Source of the DNA: Paenibacillus sp. J45TS6
GTDB taxonomy: Bacteria > Bacillota > Bacilli > Paenibacillales > Paenibacillaceae
Length of the DNA: 64,000 nucleotides
Assembly: GCF_018403285.1 (NCBI RefSeq)
Contig: NZ_BOSJ01000001.1
Location: 372,001-436,000 of the forward strand
Direction of reading: 5' to 3'
The notes beneath the pieces were generated by a model that was not told the DNA's origin, made no database searches, and saw only the letters and a program-made list of their open reading frames with translations. Of this stretch, positions 1 through 7,304 are shown piece after piece. A program made the translations under genes and the position numbers. Positions within the stretch are counted from its first letter, which is position 1. The number at the start of each line of letters is the position of its first letter.

Positions 1-160
1 CACCTTTACCTACAGCGCCTGGCTCTCGCATACGTGCAGCATAGGCCATTCCTATGTCGCATGGCGTCTTACACACCTCACAGACTTCGGAAGTAACCAC
101 CCTCATCCCGCGAACTTTCTCCTTTTTTGCCACCACTTTTTTTCCTTTGCCTTTTGTCAT
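1..160 (-). CDS. Small Cys-motif protein, C-terminus outside the window
   Basis: Reading leftward from an ATG at 158-160 gives a lysine-rich basic start (MTKGKGKKVVAKKEKVRG), then MRVVTSEVCEVCKTPCDIG, and the frame stays open to base 1. A purine-rich GGGGAA lies about 8 bases upstream. The closely spaced cysteines (C-x2-C-x3-C) suggest a metal-binding or zinc-ribbon-like knuckle, but only the first 53 residues are visible. I do not recognise the family. The protein is cut by the window edge, so length and function cannot be judged. Confidence 0.55.
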   Translation of the reverse strand, partial: MTKGKGKKVVAKKEKVRGMRVVTSEVCEVCKTPCDIGMAYAARMREPGAVGKG

Positions 161-311
161 GGCCCTATTCCCCGCTTCCCTTGTCATGCGAGAAGTCTCG
201 GTCTGCCCCCGAACTCTCGCCTAGGTAATGTATTGTATGGGGATTGGCGCAAGAAGGTGCATGGGAACAAAAGAATTTATAGTCATCTGTACTTTATGCC
301 AATTCACACGC

Positions 312-341
312 AAAAAAGGAGCCTTCAAGGGCTCCCTCTCC
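312..341 (-). terminator. Rho-independent terminator of the DUF3892-like gene
   Basis: On the minus strand the arms GGAGCC and GGCTCC enclose a short loop and are followed by a run of six T. It lies about 45 bases beyond the stop of the gene at 383-622. Confidence 0.75.
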
Positions 342-382
342 ATATATTACCGGATCATCCTCCGGTTTCATGCTTGTAGACG

Positions 383-622
383 TTACTCAAATATCGGCAA
401 TTGATCTAGGTTGTTGCTCGGATCTCCGTCTGCATCTCCGCGAATCCGGAGTGAGCCCCCTTTTGCCTTAAATACGTTGGCTCCCGCAATCTTTCCCGTC
501 TCCACCTCGTTTAATGCCTGGTTGTAATCCAGAACTCGGCCGCCCGAAGTTTTAAATGCGGTTAGATCGCCATCTCCATTTTTCTGAACAGCGACAAAGT
601 GCTCGCGCGTGTTATTTTCCAT
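383..622 (-). CDS. DUF3892-like small protein
   Basis: A 79-residue protein starting MENNTREHFVAVQKNGDG. The pattern of an FKTSGGRVLDYNQAL segment followed by NVFKAKGG and a C-terminal RGDADGDPSNNLDQLP resembles the small DUF3892 proteins common in Bacilli, whose function is not known. I chose the ATG at 622 over a longer upstream reading because AAAGGAGTG sits about 8 bases before it. There is no signal peptide or membrane segment, so it is probably cytoplasmic. It is a single gene followed by its own terminator. The family call is from remembered pattern, not a search. Confidence 0.7.
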   Translation of the reverse strand: MENNTREHFVAVQKNGDGDLTAFKTSGGRVLDYNQALNEVETGKIAGANVFKAKGGSLRIRGDADGDPSNNLDQLPIFE

Positions 623-752
623 TAGAACAACACTCCTTTTTGCACTACATTTGGTGTATTTACCTATACCGAGTACGATTAAAATAGGTATTGTGAGCCT
701 CGGCAAATATAGTGTGTCCCAAAAAAGAATGCTCTATGTAAATAGGCTGAGG

Positions 753-1196
753 TTACAATGCTTTTTGCATCCGTACATGTAAAATGCCAGCATCATAAAA
801 CGGTTCATCCGATATCACTTCATAACCCAGTTTAGCGTAAAACCCTTCCGCTTGGCACTGTGCATCGAGGATCGAGTACGCAAGACCCAGCTCTCTTGCA
901 CGCTCTTCTAGCGCCATAATTAATACACGGCCGTAACCGTGAACACGGTAGTCTTTGAGAACAGCTACACGCTGAAGTTTTGCTGTATCCTTCTTATAAT
1001 AAATGAGACGCCCTGTCGCCACCATCTGCTGTCCATCTTGAATAAGAATATGGTGCGCATCGGGAGAAATGACATCATATTGGTCAATTTCTTCTTCTAA
1101 GGGAACGTTTTGTTCCTTTACAAACACCTCTTTACGAATGTGTAGCCCCTGTTCTAACTGTTCCTCCGTTGTTACATTAATAATTTCAGCTGGCAT
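753..1196 (-). CDS. GNAT-family N-acetyltransferase (YjcF-like)
   Basis: A 147-residue single-domain acetyltransferase. The N-terminal RKEVFVKEQNVPLEEEID is characteristic of the YjcF/ElaA branch of GNAT enzymes. The acetyl-CoA binding segment is visible as LQRVAVLKDYRVHGYGRVL (the V-x3-R/H-G-x-G/A pattern), and the C-terminal part AEGFYAKLGYEV is the usual GNAT beta-alpha end. The substrate is unknown. The start ATG at 1196 is preceded by GAGGGGGAT at good spacing. It stands alone between the lipoprotein gene upstream and the DUF3892-like gene downstream, all on the same strand. Confidence 0.85.
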   Translation of the reverse strand: MPAEIINVTTEEQLEQGLHIRKEVFVKEQNVPLEEEIDQYDVISPDAHHILIQDGQQMVATGRLIYYKKDTAKLQRVAVLKDYRVHGYGRVLIMALEERARELGLAYSILDAQCQAEGFYAKLGYEVISDEPFYDAGILHVRMQKAL

Positions 1197-1276
1197 TGAT
1201 ATCCCCCTCTGCTTTAGCTCTTCGATGCTCTAAACTCGTAAAACTCACGCTATTATACAACAATACAGCAGAAATA

Positions 1277-1311
1277 AGCCAGCCCGAAGGAACGGACTGA
1301 CTTATTGTATC
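1277..1311 (-). terminator. Stem-loop downstream of the small lipoprotein gene
   Basis: AATAAGTCAGTCCG pairs imperfectly with CGGGCTGGCTTATT. The following T-run is short and interrupted, so this is a weak or imperfect terminator. Confidence 0.5.
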
Positions 1312-1332
1312 TTAGGCGACGGCAAGCTTCAT

Positions 1333-1548
1333 TTAAGGTATTAGTATTTCCTCATCGGTAGAAGAATAAACATCATCCCTTATCGAAGGAGAGTACACAT
1401 CATCAATGATAGGCAGCTCGGATTCAGGATCAAACCTCTCTTGTAGCATTATTGTTTCTTCTGATGGCTCTAATGTACATCCTGATAAGTTTAGCAGCAA
1501 GATTGCAATTATGCAGCTTGCCATGAACGTGTCGCGTAATTTTTTCAT
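1333..1548 (-). CDS. Small putative lipoprotein
   Basis: A 71-residue protein with a lipoprotein signal peptide: MKKLRDTF, a hydrophobic core (IIAILLLNLSG) and a lipobox LSGC. The mature part is short, acidic and repetitive, with two copies of DDVYS (DDVYSPSIRDDVYSSTDEE). The start at 1548 puts a GGAGG 11 bases upstream; the longer frame would need a TTG at 1596 that spoils the signal peptide. I do not recognise the mature protein. It is predicted to be anchored to the outer face of the membrane. Confidence 0.6.
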   Translation of the reverse strand: MKKLRDTFMASCIIAILLLNLSGCTLEPSEETIMLQERFDPESELPIIDDVYSPSIRDDVYSSTDEEILIP

Positions 1549-1690
1549 AGGATAGCGATCCTCCAGATGATCATTCTCCCTTTTAGGATGTGTCAATGGA
1601 GTAGAATTTAAACATACAAACTTCTAATTGTAGATTACAAGCTTGATAATTTCTCCTAATTTTGATTTATTAATAATATACTTAGGGATA

Positions 1691-1742
1691 CAAAAAAGCT
1701 CACTTCATCTATTTATAAAAATAGATAAAGTAAGCTTTTTTA
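1691..1742. terminator. Bidirectional terminator after tRNA-Val
   Basis: A-rich and T-rich tracts flank a long inverted repeat: AAGCTCACTTCATCTATTT pairs with AAATAGATAAAGTAAGCTT around a short loop. Read on the minus strand it follows the tRNA directly. Confidence 0.75.
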
Positions 1743-1751
1743 CTACTCATA

Positions 1752-1823
1752 TAGGACGGATGGGGATCGAACCCATGACCCCTACCCTGTCAAGATAGTG
1801 CTCTCCCTCTGAGCTACCGTCCT
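1752..1823 (-). tRNA. tRNA-Val (anticodon GAC)
   Basis: The minus strand folds as a standard cloverleaf. The acceptor AGGACGG pairs with CCGTCCT, the D-arm is GCTC..GAGC, the anticodon stem CTATC/GGTAG encloses TTGACAG (anticodon GAC), and the T-arm is ATGGG-TTCGATC-CCCAT. CCA is not encoded. It is a single tRNA transcription unit with promoter and terminator visible. Confidence 0.93.
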
Positions 1824-1835
1824 TTAGTATTTACG

Positions 1836-1864
1836 AATATATCATATGATAAATAAAAAGGCAA
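1836..1864 (-). promoter_or_regulatory. Sigma-A-type promoter of tRNA-Val
   Basis: On the minus strand TTGCCT (-35) and TATATT (-10) are separated by exactly 17 bases, with the -10 about 13 bases upstream of the mature tRNA 5' end. Confidence 0.65.
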
Positions 1865-2178
1865 CAGATTTTAATATGTCACATTCATAAATACATTAAG
1901 TGAAGATGCTAACCTTTCTAAACTATCCATATCATTCTCTAACACTCCTCTCTGATTTATACCTCTCTATATAATTTTTAGTTTCCCATCTAAGCAGAAG
2001 TTATATCTGTTTTAAGAAAGCATGAATTTGACGTATTTTTTATTGAACCCAAAGGAAATTTGTTTTATGGAAATATATTAAATATATGTATAATTTTATT
2101 TACTGTATAACTCTATCACAAGTATTATGTATGTTAAAGTAGTTAAACAAGAAGTTAAGAGGTGAACAGAAAAAAGAT

Positions 2179-3818
2179 ATGGTGATGATAAGTAAAAAAA
2201 TAAAAATGGAACTTCTAAAGAAAACAAACGAGTTGCTACTTTATACAGAGTCTCAACAAAAGGTCAGTTAGATGGAAATGATATCCCTATGCAACAACGT
2301 GCTTGTAGAGGATATATTGACAGACAGGATAATTGGACACTAGTTAAAGAATATATTGAGCGTGGCGTATCGGGTTTTAAGGTGTCGATGGCTAATCGAG
2401 ATGTAATACAGCAAGCTAAAGACGATGCAGAAAAAGGTTTATTCGATGTTTTATTAGTCTTTATGTTCGACAGATTGGGAAGACGTGAAGATGAAACCCC
2501 TTTTGTATTAGAATCTCTTGTTAAACAGGGAATTGAAGTATGGTCTGTTATTGAAGGACAACAAAAAATTGAACACGACTCTGACAAACTCATGAACTAT
2601 CTTCGTTTTTGGCAATCCAGTGGAGAGAGCCGAAAGACATCTGAACGTGTCAATGAAAAACATATTCAGATGGTTGAAGATGGAATATTTCGAGGTGGAG
2701 GCATCCCATATGGTTATTCTGCAGTTAAATCAGGTAAGAAGAATAAACAGGGGAAACCCCTTCTGATGCTAGAGGTAAATGAAGAAGAAGCCGAGGTTGT
2801 AAAAGAAATTTATCGATTAGCGTACGAAGAGGGTTATGGTCAATTAAGAATAGCAAAGTTACTCAATGAAAAAAGCATCCCTACCCGTAAAGCTAAGAAA
2901 TGGGGTGCAGCAACTGTAAATGTTATTCTGAAAAATCCTATCTATAAAGGTGTTATGCGTTATCGCAATAAATCCGTTGAAGTTTATTCCAATAGGATTG
3001 ATTCTATAGTGATTATTAGTGATGAAGTGTGGAATGCTGTACAAGCCAGTAGAGAGAAAAAGAATCCGAAAAATTATGCAAATAACAACAGTAGTCTACC
3101 AATGAGTACTAAAGGGTCTCTTCTTCTAATCGGAATGGCTAGATGTGGTTGCTGTAATTCTCGTCTTACTTCAACAACATTCGTTAATAAATATAAGAAT
3201 TCCAGTGGAGAAGTGGTCAAATATAGCCACAATAAAAGTTATAGATGTTCAGGTAAACTTCAAGGTAAAACCATATGTACTGGACAAGGTACCTTTTCTG
3301 CTAATAAAGTTGAAGTCTTCGTTCTTAAACAAATCAAGAACTATATCAAAGACCTTCATATGATTAATTTTACTAAGGAAATTAGTGCGATAAAAAATAA
3401 AAGTGCCAACACCGATGAAAAGATATTAAAAGTTCTACAAAATAAAATTGAAAATGAATACTCAGAGTTATCTGTTCTAAACGCTGAAGTTCCAAAATTA
3501 ATAATGGGTAAAAGTTCTTTCAAACCGAATTTACTTAGCCAATTAATTGAACAGAAAGAAAAAAACATCGCAGAATTGCAAGATCAAACTTCCAAAATCG
3601 AAACATTAATAAACTCTAAAAGCATTGAAATAAATGAGATGAATTTACTTAAAGAATATATCCCTCAATGGAATGAAGTATTCGAAGAAGCTTCACCGGA
3701 GAAGAAAAAGATAATGCTTAGTCTCATTATTGATGAAATTTTGGTTTCGAAAGAGATGATTCGAATTGATCTTAAGTTACATATAAAACAATTTCTTTTA
3801 AATTCACAGTTAAACTAA
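2179..3818 (+). pseudogene. Large serine recombinase, 5' end out of frame (one base missing in an A7 run)
   Basis: The open frame 2289-3818 gives 509 residues beginning inside the catalytic domain (MQQRACRGYID). In the same frame upstream, from 2196, the sequence reads KRVATLYRVSTKGQLDGNDI. This is the missing start of a resolvase-type catalytic domain, with the nucleophilic serine in YRVST, but it has no start codon and is closed by TAA at 2193. Adding one A to the run at 2194-2200 would join it to ATG 2179 (MVMISKKNKNGT) for a protein of about 546 residues. The rest is complete: catalytic core (FDVLLVFMFDRLGR), recombinase domain (GGGIPYGYS.., NPIYKGVMRYRN), a zinc ribbon (CGCC..C..C), and a C-terminal coiled coil. 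No phage or element genes lie beside it. The gene is clearly A+T-rich compared with its neighbours, which suggests transfer. The shift could be a real mutation, transcriptional slippage or a sequencing error. Confidence 0.8.
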
Positions 3819-3949
3819 ACTATTTCACTATTTTTAAGGTTAGAGAGCCCACTAGAGATCACCACTTTTAATAAATGATATGTCCTCGATGATGCTGTTG
3901 TAGAATAGCATTCTTTATAAGAGGCCTTAACTTAATGATCTTAATTCAA

Positions 3950-3995
3950 ACTGTAGACAAACTAGCCTAGACTAGTTTGTCTACAGTCTTTTCTA
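3950..3995 (+). repeat. Terminator hairpin, copy 1 of a dispersed repeat
   Basis: ACTGTAGACAAACTAG (3950-3965) and its perfect complement CTAGTTTGTCTACAGT (3972-3987) enclose a 6-base loop and are followed by CTTTTCTATTTTC. It would terminate the recombinase transcript. A nearly identical copy, reading leftward, follows ftsZ at 62673-62723. Confidence 0.85.
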
Positions 3996-4035
3996 TTTTC
4001 AATCTATGGTAAGAGTATTAAAAACACTGAACAGT

Positions 4036-4356
4036 TTAGTCTTCATCCTCTTTCAATACTGCATTCGCTCGTTCAATTTGCTGGAGCACCGCATTTTGAA
4101 ATTTCAACTCTTTAATGATTACTTCATATTCTTCGTTCAGCGATTTTACGGTTTCATTAGATTCATTCAAATAATTGTGTTTGATAAAATCGACTTGTGC
4201 TTCATCATCAGCAAATTTGTTCATCGCACTGCTCATAATGTAGTCCTTATATTCCGCTTTTTTAATCCGCTGTTCCAGTTTTTCGGCTTCTTGTTCTAAA
4301 TATTCAACGCGGCTGCTGATTTCTCTTTCCCATACCTCTAAATCTTCTTGTTCCAC
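4036..4356 (-). CDS. Coiled-coil protein of unknown function
   Basis: A 106-residue, highly charged protein (MEQEDLEVWEREISSRVEYL) whose heptad pattern predicts alpha-helical coiled coil over most of its length. There is no signal peptide or membrane segment. The frame starts at GTG 4356, preceded by a GGAAGGG. I do not recognise a family. It stands alone between the recombinase, which runs convergently, and the YjcZ-like gene, whose terminator lies just upstream. Confidence 0.65.
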   Translation of the reverse strand: MEQEDLEVWEREISSRVEYLEQEAEKLEQRIKKAEYKDYIMSSAMNKFADDEAQVDFIKHNYLNESNETVKSLNEEYEVIIKELKFQNAVLQQIERANAVLKEDED

Positions 4357-4434
4357 TATTATTCATCCCTTCCATTCATCCATCTTGCTATGTATATATA
4401 AACCAAAACGTACCGTCAAATCACGGTTTCCACA

Positions 4435-4475
4435 AAAAAAAAGAAAAGCACCAGTTATTAGCCGGTGCCCTCTTT
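4435..4475 (-). terminator. Terminator of the YjcZ-like gene
   Basis: On the minus strand GCACCGG..CTGGTGC forms a short hairpin followed by a T-rich run (TTTTCTTTTTTTTT). It is just beyond the stop at 4483. Confidence 0.75.
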
Positions 4476-4482
4476 CTATTGC

Positions 4483-4617
4483 TTAGTAAAGAATTGTTTT
4501 AGAGATGATAACCAACAGGATGAAAAGAACAAGAATTGCTCCAATTGATGTCCATCCACCGCCGTACCCACCGTAGCTTCCTCCACAGCCATAACCATAT
4601 CCAGTTACTTCACTCAT
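4483..4617 (-). CDS. YjcZ-family sporulation-type small membrane protein
   Basis: A 44-residue protein. The N-terminus is Gly/Tyr-rich (YGYGCGGSYGGYGGGW), then one hydrophobic helix (IGAILVLFILLVIISK) and the end TILY. This is the typical make-up of the small YjcZ/sporulation proteins of Bacillaceae and Paenibacillaceae, made in the mother cell or forespore and probably membrane- or coat-associated. The start is fixed by a strong GGAGGAG 7-8 bases before ATG 4617, and a terminator follows the stop. It is too short for most automatic calls. The family call rests on composition and topology. Confidence 0.8.
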   Translation of the reverse strand: MSEVTGYGYGCGGSYGGYGGGWTSIGAILVLFILLVIISKTILY

Positions 4618-4728
4618 TGTTATCTCCTCCTCATAACTAAGGTATGAGATAATATATGATCAAAGCCGGAATGTGGCAGGGCAGAAGTCTATTTTGGTTC
4701 TAAAACTTTCTCCAGATCATATCCTTCT

Positions 4729-5124
4729 TTATTTTGCGTGTTGTGGTTTGCCTTCATGCTTCTCTCGGCGCATACCAGCTAAACCGAGCAGACCGAGCAA
4801 TCCAAGCCATCCCCAGTTTCCACTACCGTCATTTGTAGAATTCGCATTTACATTGTTTGTACCATATGTTCCTGTACCCGTCGTGCCATAACCATTGTAG
4901 CTATTGGTGTTATACATATTGTCATTCACGCCACGGGTACGAGACATGTTGGAGTATCCACCAGGTAGAGAATCGTTATAGCTTTTCGAATCATAATGGC
5001 CTTTTGTCTCAGTAACCTGATTCGTATTCGAATTTTTCATGTGACTGCTTTCAGCCATAGCTGGGACTGCAATAACCATAGAGATACTTGCTGCTGCGAG
5101 CATGGTTGCCATTTGTTTTTTCAT
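4729..5124 (-). CDS. Exported WGxxGxxG-CTERM-type protein
   Basis: A 131-residue protein with an N-terminal signal peptide (MKKQMATMLAAASISMVIAV, cleavage near AMA-ES). The Asn/Tyr/Gly/Thr-rich low-complexity middle contains TGTGTYGTNN. The C-terminus is a tripartite sorting-like tail: WGWLGLLGLLGLAG, then the basic MRREKHEGK. This is the WGxxGxxG-CTERM pattern, in which a short hydrophobic helix with a Trp-Gly motif is followed by positive charge, and it suggests membrane or envelope retention. Two starts are possible: ATG 5133 is only 3 bases from GGAGG, while ATG 5124 is 12 bases away and gives the better signal peptide. Its neighbour is the YjcZ-like gene, on the same strand but with its own promoter region. 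Confidence 0.75.
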   Translation of the reverse strand: MKKQMATMLAAASISMVIAVPAMAESSHMKNSNTNQVTETKGHYDSKSYNDSLPGGYSNMSRTRGVNDNMYNTNSYNGYGTTGTGTYGTNNVNANSTNDGSGNWGWLGLLGLLGLAGMRREKHEGKPQHAK

Positions 5125-5223
5125 AACAGTCATACACCTCCATATAAGTTTTAGTTGCGATTATAGATTCCCCTTCAGCAAAAAAACTTATTCGACAATG
5201 CAACTGGAGGATAAAGGACAACA

Positions 5224-5259
5224 AAAAAACTCACCGTTTGCAGCCGGCGAGTTTTTCGT
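5224..5259. terminator. Bidirectional hairpin upstream of the WGxxGxxG protein gene
   Basis: AAAACTCACCG and CCGGCGAGTTTT form a stem with A-run and T-run on either side. It can end transcription arriving from the operon at 5356-6465 on the minus strand. Confidence 0.65.
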
Positions 5260-5355
5260 ATATACCGTATTTAAAGGGGGATACGGTTACTATTATAAAA
5301 ATCCATCCTTAAAATAAAATGATAACAACCTAAAAATAACATTAAAAGTGCACTT

Positions 5356-5781
5356 TTATCGATGACCACGACGGGATCGAACGACGAAGGTATATAGATC
5401 TTTTTCTAATTTCTGTCCATTTTCCAGCTCTACATAAGTTTGATCATGGGATTTAACGACTGCCCGATAAGCAATCAATTTAGGGCCTTTCCAAATGGTA
5501 ACTGCGGATCGGAAATAAATGGCATTATCAAATTGGAGCGGCTGTCTCATAATATAACCTACCGAATGTAATGAAGAACGTGCTTTTCGTTTCCCACGTC
5601 CATGTGCGTCCTCAGGAAGAGCGTGAATTCTTGCAATCTGAGCAAAAGGAATCTTGATTCGTTTGGCACCCACAACCACTAATTGAGCTTCGTCATCCCA
5701 TTTGAGCAGTATTCCTTGTACAGGGTCTTTATGGCCATCCATTCGATCTACGATAACCCTGCGACCAATCCAGTGTTGCAT
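5356..5781 (-). CDS. Conserved-looking hypothetical protein downstream of ung
   Basis: About 141 residues (MQHWIGRRVIVDRMDGHKDP). The first 55 residues look like a small beta-barrel (short beta strands around GRRVIVDR, VQGILLKWDDE, QLVVVGAKRIKIPFAQIARI), similar in feel to Sm-like or SH3-like folds. A basic linker (GRGKRKARSS) and a second beta-rich part with YFRSAVTIWKGPKLIAYRAV follow. I do not recognise the family and assign no function. ATG 5781 has AAAGGAGGG 7 bases before it; ATG 5784 is 3 bases closer. It begins 13 bases after the ung stop, so the two genes probably share a transcript. Confidence 0.6.
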   Translation of the reverse strand: MQHWIGRRVIVDRMDGHKDPVQGILLKWDDEAQLVVVGAKRIKIPFAQIARIHALPEDAHGRGKRKARSSLHSVGYIMRQPLQFDNAIYFRSAVTIWKGPKLIAYRAVVKSHDQTYVELENGQKLEKDLYTFVVRSRRGHR

Positions 5782-5796
5782 CATTCACCCTCCTTT

Positions 5797-6465
5797 CTAA
5801 CTTTCTGGAATTACCCAATCGACGGGCTTCATTCCTTTTGATTCCAGAAATTGATTCGCTTTTGAAAAAGGTCTGCTTCCTATAAAACCATGCCGAGCGG
5901 CAAGCGGGCTAGGATGCGAAGATTCAATCACCAAATGACGAGAACGATCAATAAAGGCTCCTTTTTTCTGAGCGTGATTTCCCCAGAGCATAAACACAGC
6001 CGGCTGATTGCGCTCATTTATTTTTCCAATAACAGCATCTGTAAATCGTTCCCATCCAAGACCCTTGTGTGAATTAGGCTGACCTTCTCGTACAGTTAAT
6101 ACATTATTTAATAATAATACCCCTTCTTCTGCCCAATGTGTAAGTGAACCATGGGAAGGAATAGGTATCCCTAGGTCTGCATGCAGCTCTTTATATATAT
6201 TCCGTAAAGAAGGAGGAATCCTAACCCCTTTTTTGACCGAGAAGCTCAGTCCTTCCGCTTGACCCTGTCCATGATAAGGATCTTGTCCAAGGATAACCAC
6301 TCGGGTATCCGAATAAGAGGTTAACTTTAATGCATTAAAAACTTCCTCTTTCGGTGGAAATATATGCTCCGTTTTATATTCTACAGCAAGTGTGGTGCGA
6401 AGCTCTTGTATATATTCCTTGTTCATCTCATCATGTAAAATAGAATCCCAATCATTATTGAACAT
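5797..6465 (-). CDS. ung: Uracil-DNA glycosylase, family 1
   Basis: A 222-residue Ung that removes uracil from DNA as the first step of base excision repair. The water-activating motif GQDPYHG is at residues 60-66 (Asp62 catalytic), the LLLN segment at 117-120, and the DNA-intercalating HPSPLA loop at 184-189. Length and motif order match the family. I start it at ATG 6465 (MFNNDWDSIL), with AAAGGAAG 8 bases upstream, rather than at the longer upstream reading. It is the first gene of a likely two-gene unit with the hypothetical protein at 5356-5781, and a terminator upstream separates it from tRNA-Leu. Confidence 0.97.
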   Translation of the reverse strand: MFNNDWDSILHDEMNKEYIQELRTTLAVEYKTEHIFPPKEEVFNALKLTSYSDTRVVILGQDPYHGQGQAEGLSFSVKKGVRIPPSLRNIYKELHADLGIPIPSHGSLTHWAEEGVLLLNNVLTVREGQPNSHKGLGWERFTDAVIGKINERNQPAVFMLWGNHAQKKGAFIDRSRHLVIESSHPSPLAARHGFIGSRPFSKANQFLESKGMKPVDWVIPES

Positions 6466-6507
6466 GGAGTATCTTCCTTTCGCAGTAAGAATAAATTGCA
6501 ACTTGTA

Positions 6508-6546
6508 AAAAAATAAGCTGGTCTCCGCTAAGGAGCCAGCTTATTC
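6508..6546 (-). terminator. Terminator between tRNA-Leu and ung
   Basis: On the minus strand AATAAGCTGGCTCC and GGAGACCAGCTTATT form a strong stem directly followed by TTTTTTT, a few bases after the tRNA 3' end. Confidence 0.85.
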
Positions 6547-6554
6547 ATATAAGA

Positions 6555-6640
6555 TGCCGAGGACCGGGATCGAACCGGTACGGTAGTCACCTACCGCAGG
6601 ATTTTAAGTCCTGTGCGTCTGCCAATTCCGCCACCCCGGC
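6555..6640 (-). tRNA. tRNA-Leu (anticodon TAA)
   Basis: An 86-base class II tRNA. The acceptor GCCGGGG pairs with CCTCGGC (one G-T), the D-loop is TTGGCAGAC, the anticodon arm is CAGGA-CTTAAAA-TCCTG with anticodon TAA, the long variable arm is GGTAGGTGACTACC, and the T-arm is CCGG-TTCGATC-CCGG. CCA is not encoded. Confidence 0.95.
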
Positions 6641-6724
6641 ATATATAGCGCTTATCTTGCGCATATACACCGATCTTTTGAGTTATCTAAGTGCTAATGA
6701 ACTTCAAAAAATCCTGCGAAATTG

Positions 6725-6753
6725 ATTATAACATGCTTATAAATAATATACAA
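6725..6753 (-). promoter_or_regulatory. Sigma-A-type promoter of tRNA-Leu
   Basis: On the minus strand TTGTAT and TATAAT are separated by 17 bases. The consensus -10 lies about 85 bases upstream of the tRNA. Confidence 0.6.
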
Positions 6754-6813
6754 CACTTTTTTTAAAAATAATATTTATCGTACTAAACCTACGAATTCGC
6801 AGACCTAAAATGA

Positions 6814-7257
6814 TTAGATTAAACGAAAAAAACTTCCTACCGTCAATAGAATCAGAAAGAGAAATGCTATTAGAGGCTGAGCCGCCATAAACAAGTATAT
6901 TACTTTCCGTTTATCCTTTGTCCGATATATAAAAACATTAATAAGATAGAAGAAAAAGGCCACAATAGGCAGCATGACAAGGAATATCGCCAGCAAACCG
7001 GCTCCAGGACTCTGCACCACCGTATCGAGCCCGCTTATCATGGTAAGAACGGGGTCTAACAGAATAATTGCCATGATATATAAAAGTAAGGTTCCGAATA
7101 TAAATCGTATCATTGATATTTGTTCATGCGTTCTTTTCAATATAACGTGAAGGAGCAGCATAGTGACAACGGCGTAGTATATGAACATGAGGCCAAACAT
7201 CTTCATATCATCACTATTGCCGTTGCCCGAAAAATATAATTCAATGAAAATTCCCAT
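6814..7257 (-). CDS. Small multi-pass membrane protein, last gene of the c-di-GMP/glycosyltransferase cluster
   Basis: A 147-residue protein with four hydrophobic segments (near residues 20-40, 50-75, 85-110 and 123-145) and the charged loops KRTHEQ and YRTKDKRKV. I recognise no family. It starts at ATG 7257 after GAGAGAGTGGT, 47 bases downstream of the glycosyltransferase stop, and has no terminator in front of it. It is probably co-transcribed, and could be a membrane partner of the polysaccharide machine. That role is only inferred from position. Confidence 0.6.
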   Translation of the reverse strand: MGIFIELYFSGNGNSDDMKMFGLMFIYYAVVTMLLLHVILKRTHEQISMIRFIFGTLLLYIMAIILLDPVLTMISGLDTVVQSPGAGLLAIFLVMLPIVAFFFYLINVFIYRTKDKRKVIYLFMAAQPLIAFLFLILLTVGSFFRLI

Positions 7258-7304
7258 ACCACTCTCTCTTTTTATCAGATTTCAGCTTATCTCTTACGGA
7301 TTGA

